From the NCBI GenBank assembly GCA_947503785.1, contig CANNFB010000004.1:1-64000 (forward strand): a stretch of DNA of 64,000 bases, written 5' to 3'. The position numbers and the translations under genes were made by a program. Shown in pieces: positions 8,983-17,981 of the stretch (the first letter of the stretch is position 1; each line of letters starts with the position of its first letter). Source of the stretch: an uncultured Campylobacterales bacterium. Its GTDB lineage: Bacteria; Campylobacterota; Campylobacteria; Campylobacterales; Arcobacteraceae. The notes below the pieces were generated by a model. It made no database searches, was not told the origin of the DNA, and saw nothing but the letters and a program-made list of their open reading frames with translations.

Positions 8983-9801
8983 TCACTCTTTTTTTCGTAT
9001 TCTTAAAAAAGATGCGAATTTTGGTTTTCCAAATCTTGTGAAATTATAGTATTTGAAAGTTACTATATCTCCAATTTTTGGGTGATTAATTTTTTTCTCT
9101 TTTGTAAAGCCGTTTCCTAGATTAAAAACTACACCATTTTCTAATTTTAGTACTAAACTTTTAAATTTATACTTTTTATCTTTATTAAAATTTATATCTA
9201 TTACTTCAGCTTCCATATCTAAAAACTTTTTTACTTTTAATATATTTGAATTTCTGCCTACAAAATATTCTAGACTAGGATTTTTTAACATCACTCCTTC
9301 TGCTTTTAAATTTATAACTTTTTTTAAGTATTTTTCTAAGTGATTATTGTCTTTACATTTTATTTGCTCAATTATTTTTATATACTTATTATTATAAAGC
9401 TTTTGCCAATTTTCTATTTTTTCAAGTCTTTTTAAAAAAATCCCTTTTTCTTCTGGTACTTCAAATATATTATAAGTAATTTTATTCCAATGTTTACTTG
9501 GAGTCTTGTCTAAAACTATACTTTGAATATTTTCAAAATCATTTCTTTTTGTCCAAAGTTCACCATCAAGTCTAAAGTTTGGAAAATCTTTTGTAAACCA
9601 TTTTGGCGAATTGATAATATTTCCATTTTTACTAAGTAATTGTTTTCCATCCCAATAAGCTCTTATTCCATCAAGTTTTTCACTCATCATCCAATTTTTT
9701 ATAGAATGAGTTTTATTATAGGTTTTTGCTTTTTGTAATTCAAATGCACTTAATTTTTGACTTAGAATTGAAATTAATAATAGATATAAAAATACTTTCA
9801 T
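8983..9801 (-). CDS. Secreted ATP-dependent DNA ligase (Lig E type)
   Basis: A 272-residue minimal ATP-dependent DNA ligase. Residues 1-19 form a signal peptide (ending KLSAFE), so the enzyme is probably periplasmic. The adenylation domain shows motif I SEKLDGIRAYWDG with nucleophile Lys42, motif III RLDGELW (77-83), motif IV EGVMLKNP (168-175) and motif V LKVKKF (188-193); a short OB domain ends the protein. There is no extra DNA-binding domain, as in Lig E of Haemophilus, Neisseria and Campylobacter. Family studies link secreted Lig E to extracellular or incoming DNA; a role with the adjoining pseudopilin in DNA uptake is speculation. The chromosomal replicative NAD ligase is not in the window. 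Confidence 0.88.
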   Translation of the reverse strand: MKVFLYLLLISILSQKLSAFELQKAKTYNKTHSIKNWMMSEKLDGIRAYWDGKQLLSKNGNIINSPKWFTKDFPNFRLDGELWTKRNDFENIQSIVLDKTPSKHWNKITYNIFEVPEEKGIFLKRLEKIENWQKLYNNKYIKIIEQIKCKDNNHLEKYLKKVINLKAEGVMLKNPSLEYFVGRNSNILKVKKFLDMEAEVIDINFNKDKKYKFKSLVLKLENGVVFNLGNGFTKEKKINHPKIGDIVTFKYYNFTRFGKPKFASFLRIRKKE

Positions 9802-9831
9802 AAAGATCCTTCTAATAATTTTATTAATTAT

Positions 9832-9863
9832 ATTTAAAGCAATATTAAATAATTGCTTTAAAT
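9832..9863. promoter_or_regulatory. 12-bp inverted repeat between lig and apt
   Basis: ATTTAAAGCAAT (9832-9843) and ATTGCTTTAAAT (9852-9863) are exact complements with an 8-base spacer; arm starts are 20 bp apart, about two helical turns. It lies between two divergent genes, so it is not a terminator; it is a candidate operator or promoter-region site. No regulator is indicated. Confidence 0.4.
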
Positions 9864-9888
9864 CATAAAGTCATAATAATTATTTAGA

Positions 9889-9919
9889 TAAAATATTTAA
9901 CTTTTCACTAAATTTAGTG
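9889..9919 (+). promoter_or_regulatory. apt -10 element followed by a 14-bp palindrome
   Basis: TAAAAT at 9889-9894 fits a -10 box, predicting a start near 9901. Immediately downstream is the perfect palindrome CACTAAATTTAGTG (9906-9919), ending just before the apt ribosome site AAAAGGA (9924-9930). A dimeric repressor site is possible. There is no convincing -35. Confidence 0.4.
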
Positions 9920-9936
9920 TTATAAAAGGATTATAT

Positions 9937-10491
9937 TTGAATAAAAAATTATTAACAGAAGATGAAAAAAATATATTATTAAACTCTATTAGAAGTATCG
10001 AGGACTTTCCAAAAGCAGGTATTGTATTTAAAGATATTACTACATTATTAAATGATAAAGAAGCTTACTCTCTTTTAATGAAACACTTTGAAGATAGATA
10101 TAAAGATTATAACTTGGATTATATAGCTGGAATAGAAGCAAGAGGTTTTATTTTTGGGGCAGCATTAGCTGATCGTCTTGGAATTGGTTTTGTTCCAGTT
10201 AGAAAAAAAGGAAAACTTCCTAGTACTACTGCATGTGAAAAATATGAATTAGAATATGGTTTTGATGAAGTTGAGATACACTTAGACGCCTTTAGAAATA
10301 CTAAAGATGCTAGAGTACTTTTAATAGATGATATTATTGTGAGTGGTGGAACTGCATATGCAGCTGCTAATTTAATAAACAAATTAAATGTAAACTTAGT
10401 AGAGATGTGTTTTTTAATGGATATTAAAATATTAAGTGGTGCTAAAAAACTTGAAAAAGTAGCACCAGTTTATTCTGTATTAGAAATATAA
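9937..10491 (+). CDS. apt: Adenine phosphoribosyltransferase
   Basis: A 184-residue type I phosphoribosyltransferase. [12 protein letters not shown] (24-35) is the APT N-terminal motif, [14 protein letters not shown] (65-78) the adenine and pyrophosphate region, and [14 protein letters not shown] (127-140) the PRPP loop. It converts adenine and PRPP to AMP in purine salvage. The TTG start at 9937 is preceded by AAAAGGA with a 6-base spacing, and the length matches the family. It is followed after 13 bp by trpB, so the two are probably cotranscribed. Confidence 0.95.
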   Translation: MNKKLLTEDEKNILLNSIRSIEDFPKAGIVFKDITTLLNDKEAYSLLMKHFEDRYKDYNLDYIAGIEARGFIFGAALADRLGIGFVPVRKKGKLPSTTACEKYELEYGFDEVEIHLDAFRNTKDARVLLIDDIIVSGGTAYAAANLINKLNVNLVEMCFLMDIKILSGAKKLEKVAPVYSVLEI

Positions 10492-10504
10492 AGAGGAAGA
10501 AAAT

Positions 10505-11713
10505 ATGAGTGATTATATACCAAAACCAAGTCCTTTTGATCCTGATGAAAAAGGTCAATTTGGAATTTTTGGAGGGCAATATGTTCCTGAAACATTAATG
10601 CCTGTATTAAAAGAATTAGAGATAGAATATAAAAAATATAGATTTGATAAAGAATTTTGGGCTGAAGTAAATGCATTATTAAAAGATTATGTAGGACGTG
10701 AAAATCCTCTTTATCTTGCAAAAAATATTTCAGAAGAAATTGGTGCAAAGGTATATTTAAAACGAGAAGATTTAAATCATACTGGTGCACATAAAGTAAA
10801 CAATGTTATTGCTCAAGGTTTATTAGCAAAAAAACTTGGAAAAACAAAAATTATAGCTGAAACAGGTGCTGGTCAACACGGTGTTGCAAGTGCTACAATT
10901 GCTGCTTTAATGGGTTTAGAGTGTACTGTTTTTATGGGTGCAAAAGATGTTGAAAGACAAGAGTTAAATGTATTTAGAATGAAGCTTCTAGGTGCAAAAG
11001 TTATTGCTGTTGAAAGTGGAAGTAAAACTTTAAAAGATGCTATGAATGATGCAATTAGATATTGGGTTACAAACGCACGTGATACTTTTTATATAATTGG
11101 AACGGTAGCTGGTCCTCATCCTTATCCTATGATGGTAAGAGATTTTCAATCTGTAATTGGTTATGAAGCAAGAAAGCAAATTTTAGAAAAAGAAAATAGA
11201 CTTCCTGATTATGTAATAGCATGTATTGGTGGTGGTTCAAATGCCATTGGAATGTTCTCTCATTTTTTAGAAGATAAAGAAGTAACTTGTATTGGGATTG
11301 AAGCTGGAGGATTAGGATTAGATACCGATAAACATGGATGTTCTTTAGAAAAAGGAAGTCCAGGAGTATTACATGGTCAGTGTTCATACCTACTTCAAGA
11401 TGAAGATGGACAAGTTTTAGAAGCTCATTCAATTTCTGCAGGGCTTGATTATCCAGGAATTGGACCAGAACACTCTTTTCACAAAGATAATAAAAGTGTT
11501 GAGTATGATTCAATAACAGATAAAGAAGCTTTAGATGCATTTGTTTGGTTAAGTAGACGTGAAGGAATTATTCCTGCTTTTGAAAGCTCTCATGCAATTG
11601 CTTATTTAAAAAAAGCAAAAGATAAACTAAAAGGTAAAATTGTAATTATCAATTTATCTGGACGTGGTGATAAAGATATGGTACAGGCAAAAAGTTTACT
11701 AAATTTTGACTAA
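10505..11713 (+). CDS. trpB: Tryptophan synthase beta chain
   Basis: A 402-residue TrpB1-type beta subunit. [12 protein letters not shown] (22-33) is the N-terminal signature, HTGAHKVNN (92-100) holds the PLP lysine K97, AETGAGQHG is the catalytic glutamate loop, and GGGSNAIG binds the PLP phosphate. It condenses indole and serine to tryptophan with TrpA. The usual partners (trpA, trpC, trpD) are not nearby; instead it sits between apt and a DedA gene, so tryptophan genes are dispersed. A GAGGAAGA site lies before the ATG. Confidence 0.96.
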   Translation: MSDYIPKPSPFDPDEKGQFGIFGGQYVPETLMPVLKELEIEYKKYRFDKEFWAEVNALLKDYVGRENPLYLAKNISEEIGAKVYLKREDLNHTGAHKVNNVIAQGLLAKKLGKTKIIAETGAGQHGVASATIAALMGLECTVFMGAKDVERQELNVFRMKLLGAKVIAVESGSKTLKDAMNDAIRYWVTNARDTFYIIGTVAGPHPYPMMVRDFQSVIGYEARKQILEKENRLPDYVIACIGGGSNAIGMFSHFLEDKEVTCIGIEAGGLGLDTDKHGCSLEKGSPGVLHGQCSYLLQDEDGQVLEAHSISAGLDYPGIGPEHSFHKDNKSVEYDSITDKEALDAFVWLSRREGIIPAFESSHAIAYLKKAKDKLKGKIVIINLSGRGDKDMVQAKSLLNFD

Positions 11714-11724
11714 AAAGGAAAAAG

Positions 11725-12444
11725 ATGGAACAGTTCTTTAAAAAGTTTCAGCCCCATTCAGGAAAAATATTAGCAGGTATTCTTATTATCTTCTTTTCTT
11801 TTTTAGCTTATAATCTTTATCAAGCGCCAGTTGAAGGTTTTGAGAATAGTTTTGTTTATTTATTAAAAGAGTATGGTTATATTATACTTTTTGCTTGGGG
11901 TATGCTTGAAGGAGAAGCTGGTCTAATTATGGCTGGACTCTTATCTCATACTGGAGATATGAATCTATATATTGCTATTTTTGTTGCAGGCCTTGGTGGT
12001 TTTGCAGGAGATCAAGTATATTTTTATATAGGTAGATTTAATAAATCCTATGTTCATAGTAAGTTTAAAGGACAAAGAAGAAAGTTTGCTTTAGCTCATT
12101 TATTACTTCAAAAATATGGTTGGCCAATTATTTTTGCTCAAAGATACATGTATGGTATGAGAACTATTATTCCAATCTCAATTGGACTTACAAGATATGA
12201 CGCAAAAACGTTTGCATTTATAAATTTAATATCAGCATGGTGTTGGGCTGCTATTACAATTGTTCCTGTTTGGTATTTTGGAGAAGAGATTCTAAAAGTT
12301 TTACATTGGGCAAAAGATCATTGGTATTTTGCAATTCCAGTTGTTCTAGGGTTTGGTGGGAGTATTATTTACTATTTTAATAAAGCATCAAAAAAAGCAG
12401 AGAAGAAAAATTTTAAAATGAAAGAAGAAAAAAATGAAAATTAA
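11725..12444 (+). CDS. DedA family membrane protein
   Basis: A 239-residue DedA/SNARE-associated (PF09335-type) protein with about five membrane segments. The family region runs from EYGYIILFAWGMLEGEAGLIMAGLL through GDQVYFYIGR to RYMYGMRTIIPISIG; the acidic EGE and the later R-x3-P/G region resemble the DedA proton/lipid-transport core. DedA proteins are lipid transporters or scramblases, with undecaprenyl phosphate recycling shown for some members. Which lipid this one uses cannot be told. The C-terminal tail is lysine-rich and overlaps the aminopeptidase start by 11 bp. AAAAGG precedes the start. Confidence 0.85.
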   Translation: MEQFFKKFQPHSGKILAGILIIFFSFLAYNLYQAPVEGFENSFVYLLKEYGYIILFAWGMLEGEAGLIMAGLLSHTGDMNLYIAIFVAGLGGFAGDQVYFYIGRFNKSYVHSKFKGQRRKFALAHLLLQKYGWPIIFAQRYMYGMRTIIPISIGLTRYDAKTFAFINLISAWCWAAITIVPVWYFGEEILKVLHWAKDHWYFAIPVVLGFGGSIIYYFNKASKKAEKKNFKMKEEKNEN

Positions 12445-13882
12445 TTTAACAAATACAAAAATTAATAAAATAAAATCTGATATTGAAATTGTATTAGTAA
12501 ATAATATTGATAATATAGATGAAAAAGAATTATTAGAAAGCTTAGGTTTTGAAATTTTAGATGAGGCTATAGTCTTCTTACCCGAATCAGGAAAAATATT
12601 TGTAGCTTACGAAGAAGAAATATACGATTGTTTAGCAATTGCAATTGCAACTGCTATAAAGAAGTTTCAAACAACTACTTTTAAAAACGCAAAGTTAGAC
12701 TTAGGTTCTTTTGATTCTAAGATTTTAAAGTCTATAGTTGAAGGAACGCTTTTAGGTTCTTATACTTTTAACAACTACAAATCAAAACAAGAGAAAAAGA
12801 AAAAACAAGAATTAACAATTTCAATCCAAGAAGATTCACCAACATTAGATAATATTGAATTAAATACAATATTAAACGAATCTACAATTATTTCAAAAGC
12901 AGTAAATAAAGCAAGAGATATGGTAAATACTACTCCTGGTGATTTCTACCCAGATGTAATGGCAAAACTAGCTAAAAAACTAGCAAAAGATGCCAAAATT
13001 GAGTGTAAAATTAAAGGTGAAAAATTCCTAGAAAAAAATGATATGAATGCAATGCTAAGTGTTGGACGAGCCTCTATTCATGAATCAAAACTAATTCATT
13101 TATCTTATAAACCAAAAGATGCAAGAAAGAAAATAGTTCTAGTAGGAAAAGGTCTTACTTATGATTCTGGTGGACTTTCTTTAAAACCTGCAGATTATAT
13201 GGTAACAATGAAATCTGATAAGTCAGGTGGTTGTGCAGTATTAGCAACTATTTGGGCAATTGCAAAACTAGAACTTCCTTATGAAGTTCATGCGGTAATT
13301 GGTGCAGTTGAAAATATGATAGGTGGAGATGCTTATAAGCCTGATGATGTATTAAAAGCTAAAAATGGAAAAACAATAGAAGTACGAAATACAGATGCAG
13401 AAGGAAGACTAGTTCTTGCTGATTGTTTATGTTATGCGCAAGATGAGATTTCAGATATTGATTATATTTTTGATTATGCAACATTGACTGGTGCTTGTGT
13501 TGTTGGAGTTGGACAATATACAACAGGTATTATGGGTAATAATGAAATTTTAAAAAGAAATGCAGTATTAGCGTCTTTAAAGTCAGGTGAATACGCAACT
13601 GCTTTAGATTTCAATAGATATTTAAAGAAAACAATAAAATCAGATATTGCAGATATTTCAAATATTGCAAGCACTAGATACGGTGGAGCAATTACGGCAG
13701 GGTTATTTTTAGATAATTTTGTAGAAAAAGAAAATAAAGAAAAATGGATTCATTTTGATATTGCAGGACCTGCATTTGTAGAAAAAGCATGGGGATATAA
13801 TCCTTATGGCGCTAGTGGAGCAGGTGTTAGAATGACTATAGAATTTTTAAAGAATATTGAAAATAAAGTAAAAGATATTTAA
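12434..13882 (+). CDS. pepA: Leucyl aminopeptidase (M17)
   Basis: A 482-residue cytosolic M17 aminopeptidase. The catalytic C-terminal domain has VGKGLTYDSGGLSLKP (237-252), with Lys239 and Asp244 as metal ligands, the MKSDKSGG segment near 259-266, and the family signature NTDAEGRLVL (319-328) with Asp321, Glu323 and Arg325. The N-terminal domain (1-150) is less conserved and ends in a lysine-rich stretch. It removes N-terminal residues from peptides using two metal ions as a hexamer. It starts inside the end of the DedA gene, so translation is probably coupled. Confidence 0.95.
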   Translation: MKINLTNTKINKIKSDIEIVLVNNIDNIDEKELLESLGFEILDEAIVFLPESGKIFVAYEEEIYDCLAIAIATAIKKFQTTTFKNAKLDLGSFDSKILKSIVEGTLLGSYTFNNYKSKQEKKKKQELTISIQEDSPTLDNIELNTILNESTIISKAVNKARDMVNTTPGDFYPDVMAKLAKKLAKDAKIECKIKGEKFLEKNDMNAMLSVGRASIHESKLIHLSYKPKDARKKIVLVGKGLTYDSGGLSLKPADYMVTMKSDKSGGCAVLATIWAIAKLELPYEVHAVIGAVENMIGGDAYKPDDVLKAKNGKTIEVRNTDAEGRLVLADCLCYAQDEISDIDYIFDYATLTGACVVGVGQYTTGIMGNNEILKRNAVLASLKSGEYATALDFNRYLKKTIKSDIADISNIASTRYGGAITAGLFLDNFVEKENKEKWIHFDIAGPAFVEKAWGYNPYGASGAGVRMTIEFLKNIENKVKDI

Positions 13883-13889
13883 TTTATAT

Positions 13890-13962
13890 TACTTATGAAG
13901 GGTTTGAATAATGAAATTATTAAATAAAAAAATTCTATTTATAACAATACTCTTCATAAGTA
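13890..13962 (+). promoter_or_regulatory. Long-range RNA stem masking the sensor kinase ribosome site
   Basis: RNA bases UACUUAUGAAGGGU (13890-13903) pair with ACUCUUCAUAAGUA (13949-13962) over 14 positions, with one G-U. The left arm contains the Shine-Dalgarno AAGGG for the ATG at 13911; the right arm lies within codons 13-18 of the kinase. Closing it would block initiation. The pairing is read directly from the bases; the function is inference. Confidence 0.5.
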
Positions 13963-16751
13963 TATCGCTTAGTATTTATTTATTAGCATATAAATTAACT
14001 AGTGAAACTATACAAAAGTCCTTTAATAATCAAATAAAAATCAATCAAAACAATATAAGTTTTGTTATAAAACAGTTTAATAATACAAAATTTGATTTAT
14101 TAAATACTTTAGTGAAAAATGAGAATCTAAAAGAATTTATTTCATCAAAAAATGATATAGAATTAAAAAAACTTTTTTTATCTTTTGCAAGTTCTGATAA
14201 ACTAATAATGCAAATGCGTGTGTTAGATTTAAATGGTAATGAGACATTTAGGCTGGATAAGATAAAAGATAAATATATTTTTCAAAAGAAAGATTCTTTA
14301 CAAAACAAAGGGCATAGTGACTATTTTAAAAATTTTATAAAACTAAAAAATAATGAGTTAGGTATTTCTAAACTTGGTTTAAATTTTGAAAATAATAAAA
14401 TTGAAAAACCTTTTAAATCTACAATTAGAATGGCAATGCCAATTTTCTCAGATAAAAAAGAAAAAGCAATTTTAGTTATAAATTATAATATGAATAGTTT
14501 TATTAAAAGTCTTTTTTCTTCATCTACTTTTAATTTGTACTTAATAGATGAAAATGAATATTTTATTTATCATCCAGAAGATAAATTTTCATGGACAAAA
14601 TATAAAGATAAGAAAACTGTTATATCTGATTACTTTTCAAGAAATACACTTAAAAAATTAGTTTTCAAAGATATTGATTTATGGAGAAATAAATATAAAA
14701 TCATTTATGAAAATAAACAAACTGCTAGTTTAAACTTTTTTATAGAGAGAACTACAGATATTGGTGGACTTATATTTTTAGCAAGTTTATTTTTAGTAGT
14801 TCCATTTTTATATATGATTTTATTGTATATAAAGAAAATCAATTTATTAAACTCTTCCTTAATAGATTCAAAGGTAAAAATTGAGTCAATACTTAATCAT
14901 ACTTCAGATGCAATTATTTTGATTGATTTAAAAGGAATAATACAAGAAGTAAACTTATCTACAGAAAAGATATTTGGTTATAAAAAAGAAGAGTTAGTGT
15001 CTAAAAATATAAATATTTTAGTTCCTTCTCCACATCATAGTAAACATGATAATTATATTAAAAATCACGATAAAAACATGCATAGTAAAGTTATCAATGT
15101 TGATAGAGAATTATTTGCTTTACATAAAGATGGTTCAAGTTTATCGATTAGTTTAGTTGTAACAAAAGTTAATATTGCAAATTCTGAATATTTTATAGGA
15201 ACAATAAAGAATTTAAGTGATGAACTAAAAACAAAAAAGTTATTTGAAAATATTTTTGCTTCTTCTGCTATTGGGATAGGAATTGTATTAAAGGATGGAA
15301 GTTTATGGAGAGTAAATAAAAAGTTTGCAGATATAGTTGAGTATCCAATAGAAGAGTTAAAAAAATTAACTTTTCAAGATATTACGCATAAGGATGATTT
15401 AAGTAAAGATTTAGAGTTAGTTAATAAAGTATTAAATAAAGAGATAGATGAATACTCAATTGAAAAGAGATATATAACTAAATTAGGAAAAACTGTATGG
15501 GTAAATTTAAGAGTAAAGGGTGTTTTTAGTAATGAAAATAATGAAGTTTTTGATTACTTTATTGCTAGTATAGATGATATTACGGAGCAAATTCAGATTA
15601 AAAATAATTTAAAAGAAGCTGAGGAAATAGCTCATATTGGGCATTGGCTATGGGATATAAGAAAAGAAACTGTAGTCTTATCTGATAATATGCTAGCAAT
15701 ATTTGGAAAAACAAAAGAAACTTTTAAAAATAGCTATAGTTCTTTTATCAATATAATTCATAATGATGATAAAGAAAATGTTCTTAATACTTTAACTGAA
15801 TGTCTTAATATGAAAAAAGATTTAGAAATTGAGTATAGAATAGTAGTAAATAATGAAATAAAATTTATTTATGCTAAAGGTAGAATTTTATGTTTAGGTG
15901 AAGAATCAATAGAATTTTTTGGTACTTGTCAAGATATAACTAAATTAAAAATATTAGAAAAAGAGACGAAAAAAAGAGAACTTATATTAATGGAACAATC
16001 AAAATTAGCTTCTATGGGGGAAATGGTTGGTTCAATTGCACATCAATGGAGACAACCTTTAAACTCTATTGGTTTTATTTTACAAGATATGATTTCTGCT
16101 TATAAACATAATGAATTTGATGAAGATTATTTAAAAGAAGTAAAAAGAGAGATGATGGAACAGTTAAATTATATGTCAGAAACGATTGATGAATTTAGAA
16201 ACTATTTCAAAAATAATGAACCATATAAAGAGTTTAATATTGTTAATTCTTTATTAGATGTTAATAAGCTATATAGAGCTCAACTTGATAATTACTACTT
16301 GCATCTTCATATAAAAGCTAATAATAAAGATGTGAAAGAATTAACAAAAGAAGAGGTGTCTAATTTCAAAGTAATTAATCAAGAATCACAATTAAAACAA
16401 GTTTTAATAAATTGTATCTCAAATGCAAAAGATGCAATAATTCAGCTAGATACAAATATCAAAGAGCAAAAAAATATAATAGTTGAAATAAATGAAAATG
16501 AAAAAAATATTCAAATTTGTATAAATGATTTAGCAGGAGGAGTATCTTTGAAAAGTTTACCTCGAATATTTGAGCCATATTTTACTACTAAGAAAATGGG
16601 TACAGGATTAGGTTTATATATTTGTAAAACTATTTGTACTCAATCTTTAAAAGGAGATATTGAGTACAAGTACAATAATAAATTAATAAATGATATAGAG
16701 TATTTAGGTTCAAGTTTTATTATTACTGTACCTAAATTTATAGAAGATTAA
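13911..16751 (+). CDS. Membrane sensor histidine kinase with Cache-like and three PAS domains
   Basis: A 946-residue hybrid-free sensor kinase. Membrane helices at about 7-27 and 283-307 bracket a periplasmic region of about 255 residues that looks like a double Cache sensor. Three PAS domains follow (about 325-435, 445-558 with its PAC segment, 568-678). The dimerisation domain has the phospho-acceptor His711 in GSIAHQWRQPLNS, typical of the Campylobacterota kinases. The ATPase has N838 (INCISNAKDA), DLAGGV (873-878) and GTGLGLY (897-903). The ligand is unknown. No cognate DNA-binding regulator is adjacent; a REC-kinase is convergent just downstream. A 14-bp stem may mask its ribosome site. 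Confidence 0.9.
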   Translation: MKLLNKKILFITILFISISLSIYLLAYKLTSETIQKSFNNQIKINQNNISFVIKQFNNTKFDLLNTLVKNENLKEFISSKNDIELKKLFLSFASSDKLIMQMRVLDLNGNETFRLDKIKDKYIFQKKDSLQNKGHSDYFKNFIKLKNNELGISKLGLNFENNKIEKPFKSTIRMAMPIFSDKKEKAILVINYNMNSFIKSLFSSSTFNLYLIDENEYFIYHPEDKFSWTKYKDKKTVISDYFSRNTLKKLVFKDIDLWRNKYKIIYENKQTASLNFFIERTTDIGGLIFLASLFLVVPFLYMILLYIKKINLLNSSLIDSKVKIESILNHTSDAIILIDLKGIIQEVNLSTEKIFGYKKEELVSKNINILVPSPHHSKHDNYIKNHDKNMHSKVINVDRELFALHKDGSSLSISLVVTKVNIANSEYFIGTIKNLSDELKTKKLFENIFASSAIGIGIVLKDGSLWRVNKKFADIVEYPIEELKKLTFQDITHKDDLSKDLELVNKVLNKEIDEYSIEKRYITKLGKTVWVNLRVKGVFSNENNEVFDYFIASIDDITEQIQIKNNLKEAEEIAHIGHWLWDIRKETVVLSDNMLAIFGKTKETFKNSYSSFINIIHNDDKENVLNTLTECLNMKKDLEIEYRIVVNNEIKFIYAKGRILCLGEESIEFFGTCQDITKLKILEKETKKRELILMEQSKLASMGEMVGSIAHQWRQPLNSIGFILQDMISAYKHNEFDEDYLKEVKREMMEQLNYMSETIDEFRNYFKNNEPYKEFNIVNSLLDVNKLYRAQLDNYYLHLHIKANNKDVKELTKEEVSNFKVINQESQLKQVLINCISNAKDAIIQLDTNIKEQKNIIVEINENEKNIQICINDLAGGVSLKSLPRIFEPYFTTKKMGTGLGLYICKTICTQSLKGDIEYKYNNKLINDIEYLGSSFIITVPKFIED

Positions 16752-16763
16752 TAAGTCTTGAGT

Positions 16764-17888
16764 CTAATACTCATCTAAAGATTCTAAATAAATTTCAAAT
16801 TTAGCGCCATAATATGAAGTATCATTATGTATAAAGTTTTCATTGCTAACAGTTAATTTTCCTTGTAAATGATTTTCTACTATTTGTCGAGACATATGAA
16901 GCCCAATTCCTGTTCCTTTGTCTTTCTTAGTAGTAAAATATGGCTCAAAAACTTTATCTATAAATTCCTCAGGAATTCCCCCTGCGTTATCTTGTATAGT
17001 AATTATAAAGTTATTAGTATCTTTTCTTGTGCTAACTTTTATAATTCTTTCTTTATCTTGCTTTGCCAGTTCTTCTATTGCATTTTTTTCAATATTTATT
17101 AAAACTTGTATAAGTTCATTTTGATAATTACATAAATGAAAATCTTGAATATCTTTTATTTTTTCAATTTTATATGTTTTCATTTGAGAAAACATTAATT
17201 TCTCAATTTTATCTAAAGTATCTTTTATATAAAAGCAAGATTCTAAGTTATTTGGTTTAAGATAACTTTGAAAGTCATTAAGTGTTACATCCATATATTG
17301 AATTGAATTCATTATATTCTCAACCATACTATCCAGTGTATTATCTTCATCAATTATCTTTCCAAACTCTTTTTCAAGTTTAATATTTGAAGCACATATT
17401 GAAATTGTATTTAATGGTTGTCTCCATTGATGTGCAATATTTGCAAGCATTTCACCCATAGCTGCCATTTTAGATTGCATCATTAACATTCTCTCTTGTT
17501 TTATTGCTTCTTTTTCATTTAATAATTCTTGTTCAAATTGTTTAAGTTCATTTATTAACTCGTCTAAATCTATAGGTTTAACAATAAACTTTTTAACTTT
17601 TAATTTAATAGCTTCAATAAAATATTCTGGTTCACTAAATGCAGATGCAAGAATAATTGGAATGTCGAAATTATTCCTTTTTAATTCCTTATACATATCT
17701 ACACCGTTCATTTCAGGCATATTTATATCAGAAATAATTATGTCAGGCTTAATTTCATTAACTTTGCCAATTGCTTCTATAGGATTTTTAAAAGTATATA
17801 TATTGGAAATTTCTCTACTTAAAATTTTACCAATTTTTTTTAAGAGAAATTCATCATCTTCAACAATCATAACACGTAAATTAATCAT
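16764..17888 (-). CDS. Response regulator-histidine kinase fusion (REC-HisKA-HATPase)
   Basis: A 374-residue soluble protein. The receiver domain (1-115) has acidic pocket E10/D11/D12, phospho-acceptor Asp54 (IISDINMP) and Lys104 (FIVKPID). A helix (116-145) leads to the kinase dimerisation domain with His153 in ANIAHQWRQPLNT, then an ATPase domain with a DNAGGI box and GTGIGLHMS. A phosphorelay where the receiver tunes its own kinase is the usual reading. Its H-box nearly matches that of the adjacent 946-residue kinase, so the two may act on a shared pathway. It is tail to tail with that gene (12 bp apart) and divergent from the REC-PAS gene at 17982. Confidence 0.9.
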   Translation of the reverse strand: MINLRVMIVEDDEFLLKKIGKILSREISNIYTFKNPIEAIGKVNEIKPDIIISDINMPEMNGVDMYKELKRNNFDIPIILASAFSEPEYFIEAIKLKVKKFIVKPIDLDELINELKQFEQELLNEKEAIKQERMLMMQSKMAAMGEMLANIAHQWRQPLNTISICASNIKLEKEFGKIIDEDNTLDSMVENIMNSIQYMDVTLNDFQSYLKPNNLESCFYIKDTLDKIEKLMFSQMKTYKIEKIKDIQDFHLCNYQNELIQVLINIEKNAIEELAKQDKERIIKVSTRKDTNNFIITIQDNAGGIPEEFIDKVFEPYFTTKKDKGTGIGLHMSRQIVENHLQGKLTVSNENFIHNDTSYYGAKFEIYLESLDEY

Positions 17889-17981
17889 AGTATATAACCT
17901 CTTATTTTAATAATAACAATATTATCATGTTTTTATGTTTATTGAGATAAAATTGAAAAATTAGCAAGTAGGTATTGATTT

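Noticed and set aside
10470-10790. Minus-strand open frame across the apt-trpB junction
   Set aside because: Low-complexity Leu/His-rich translation opposite strongly supported trpB and apt codons.
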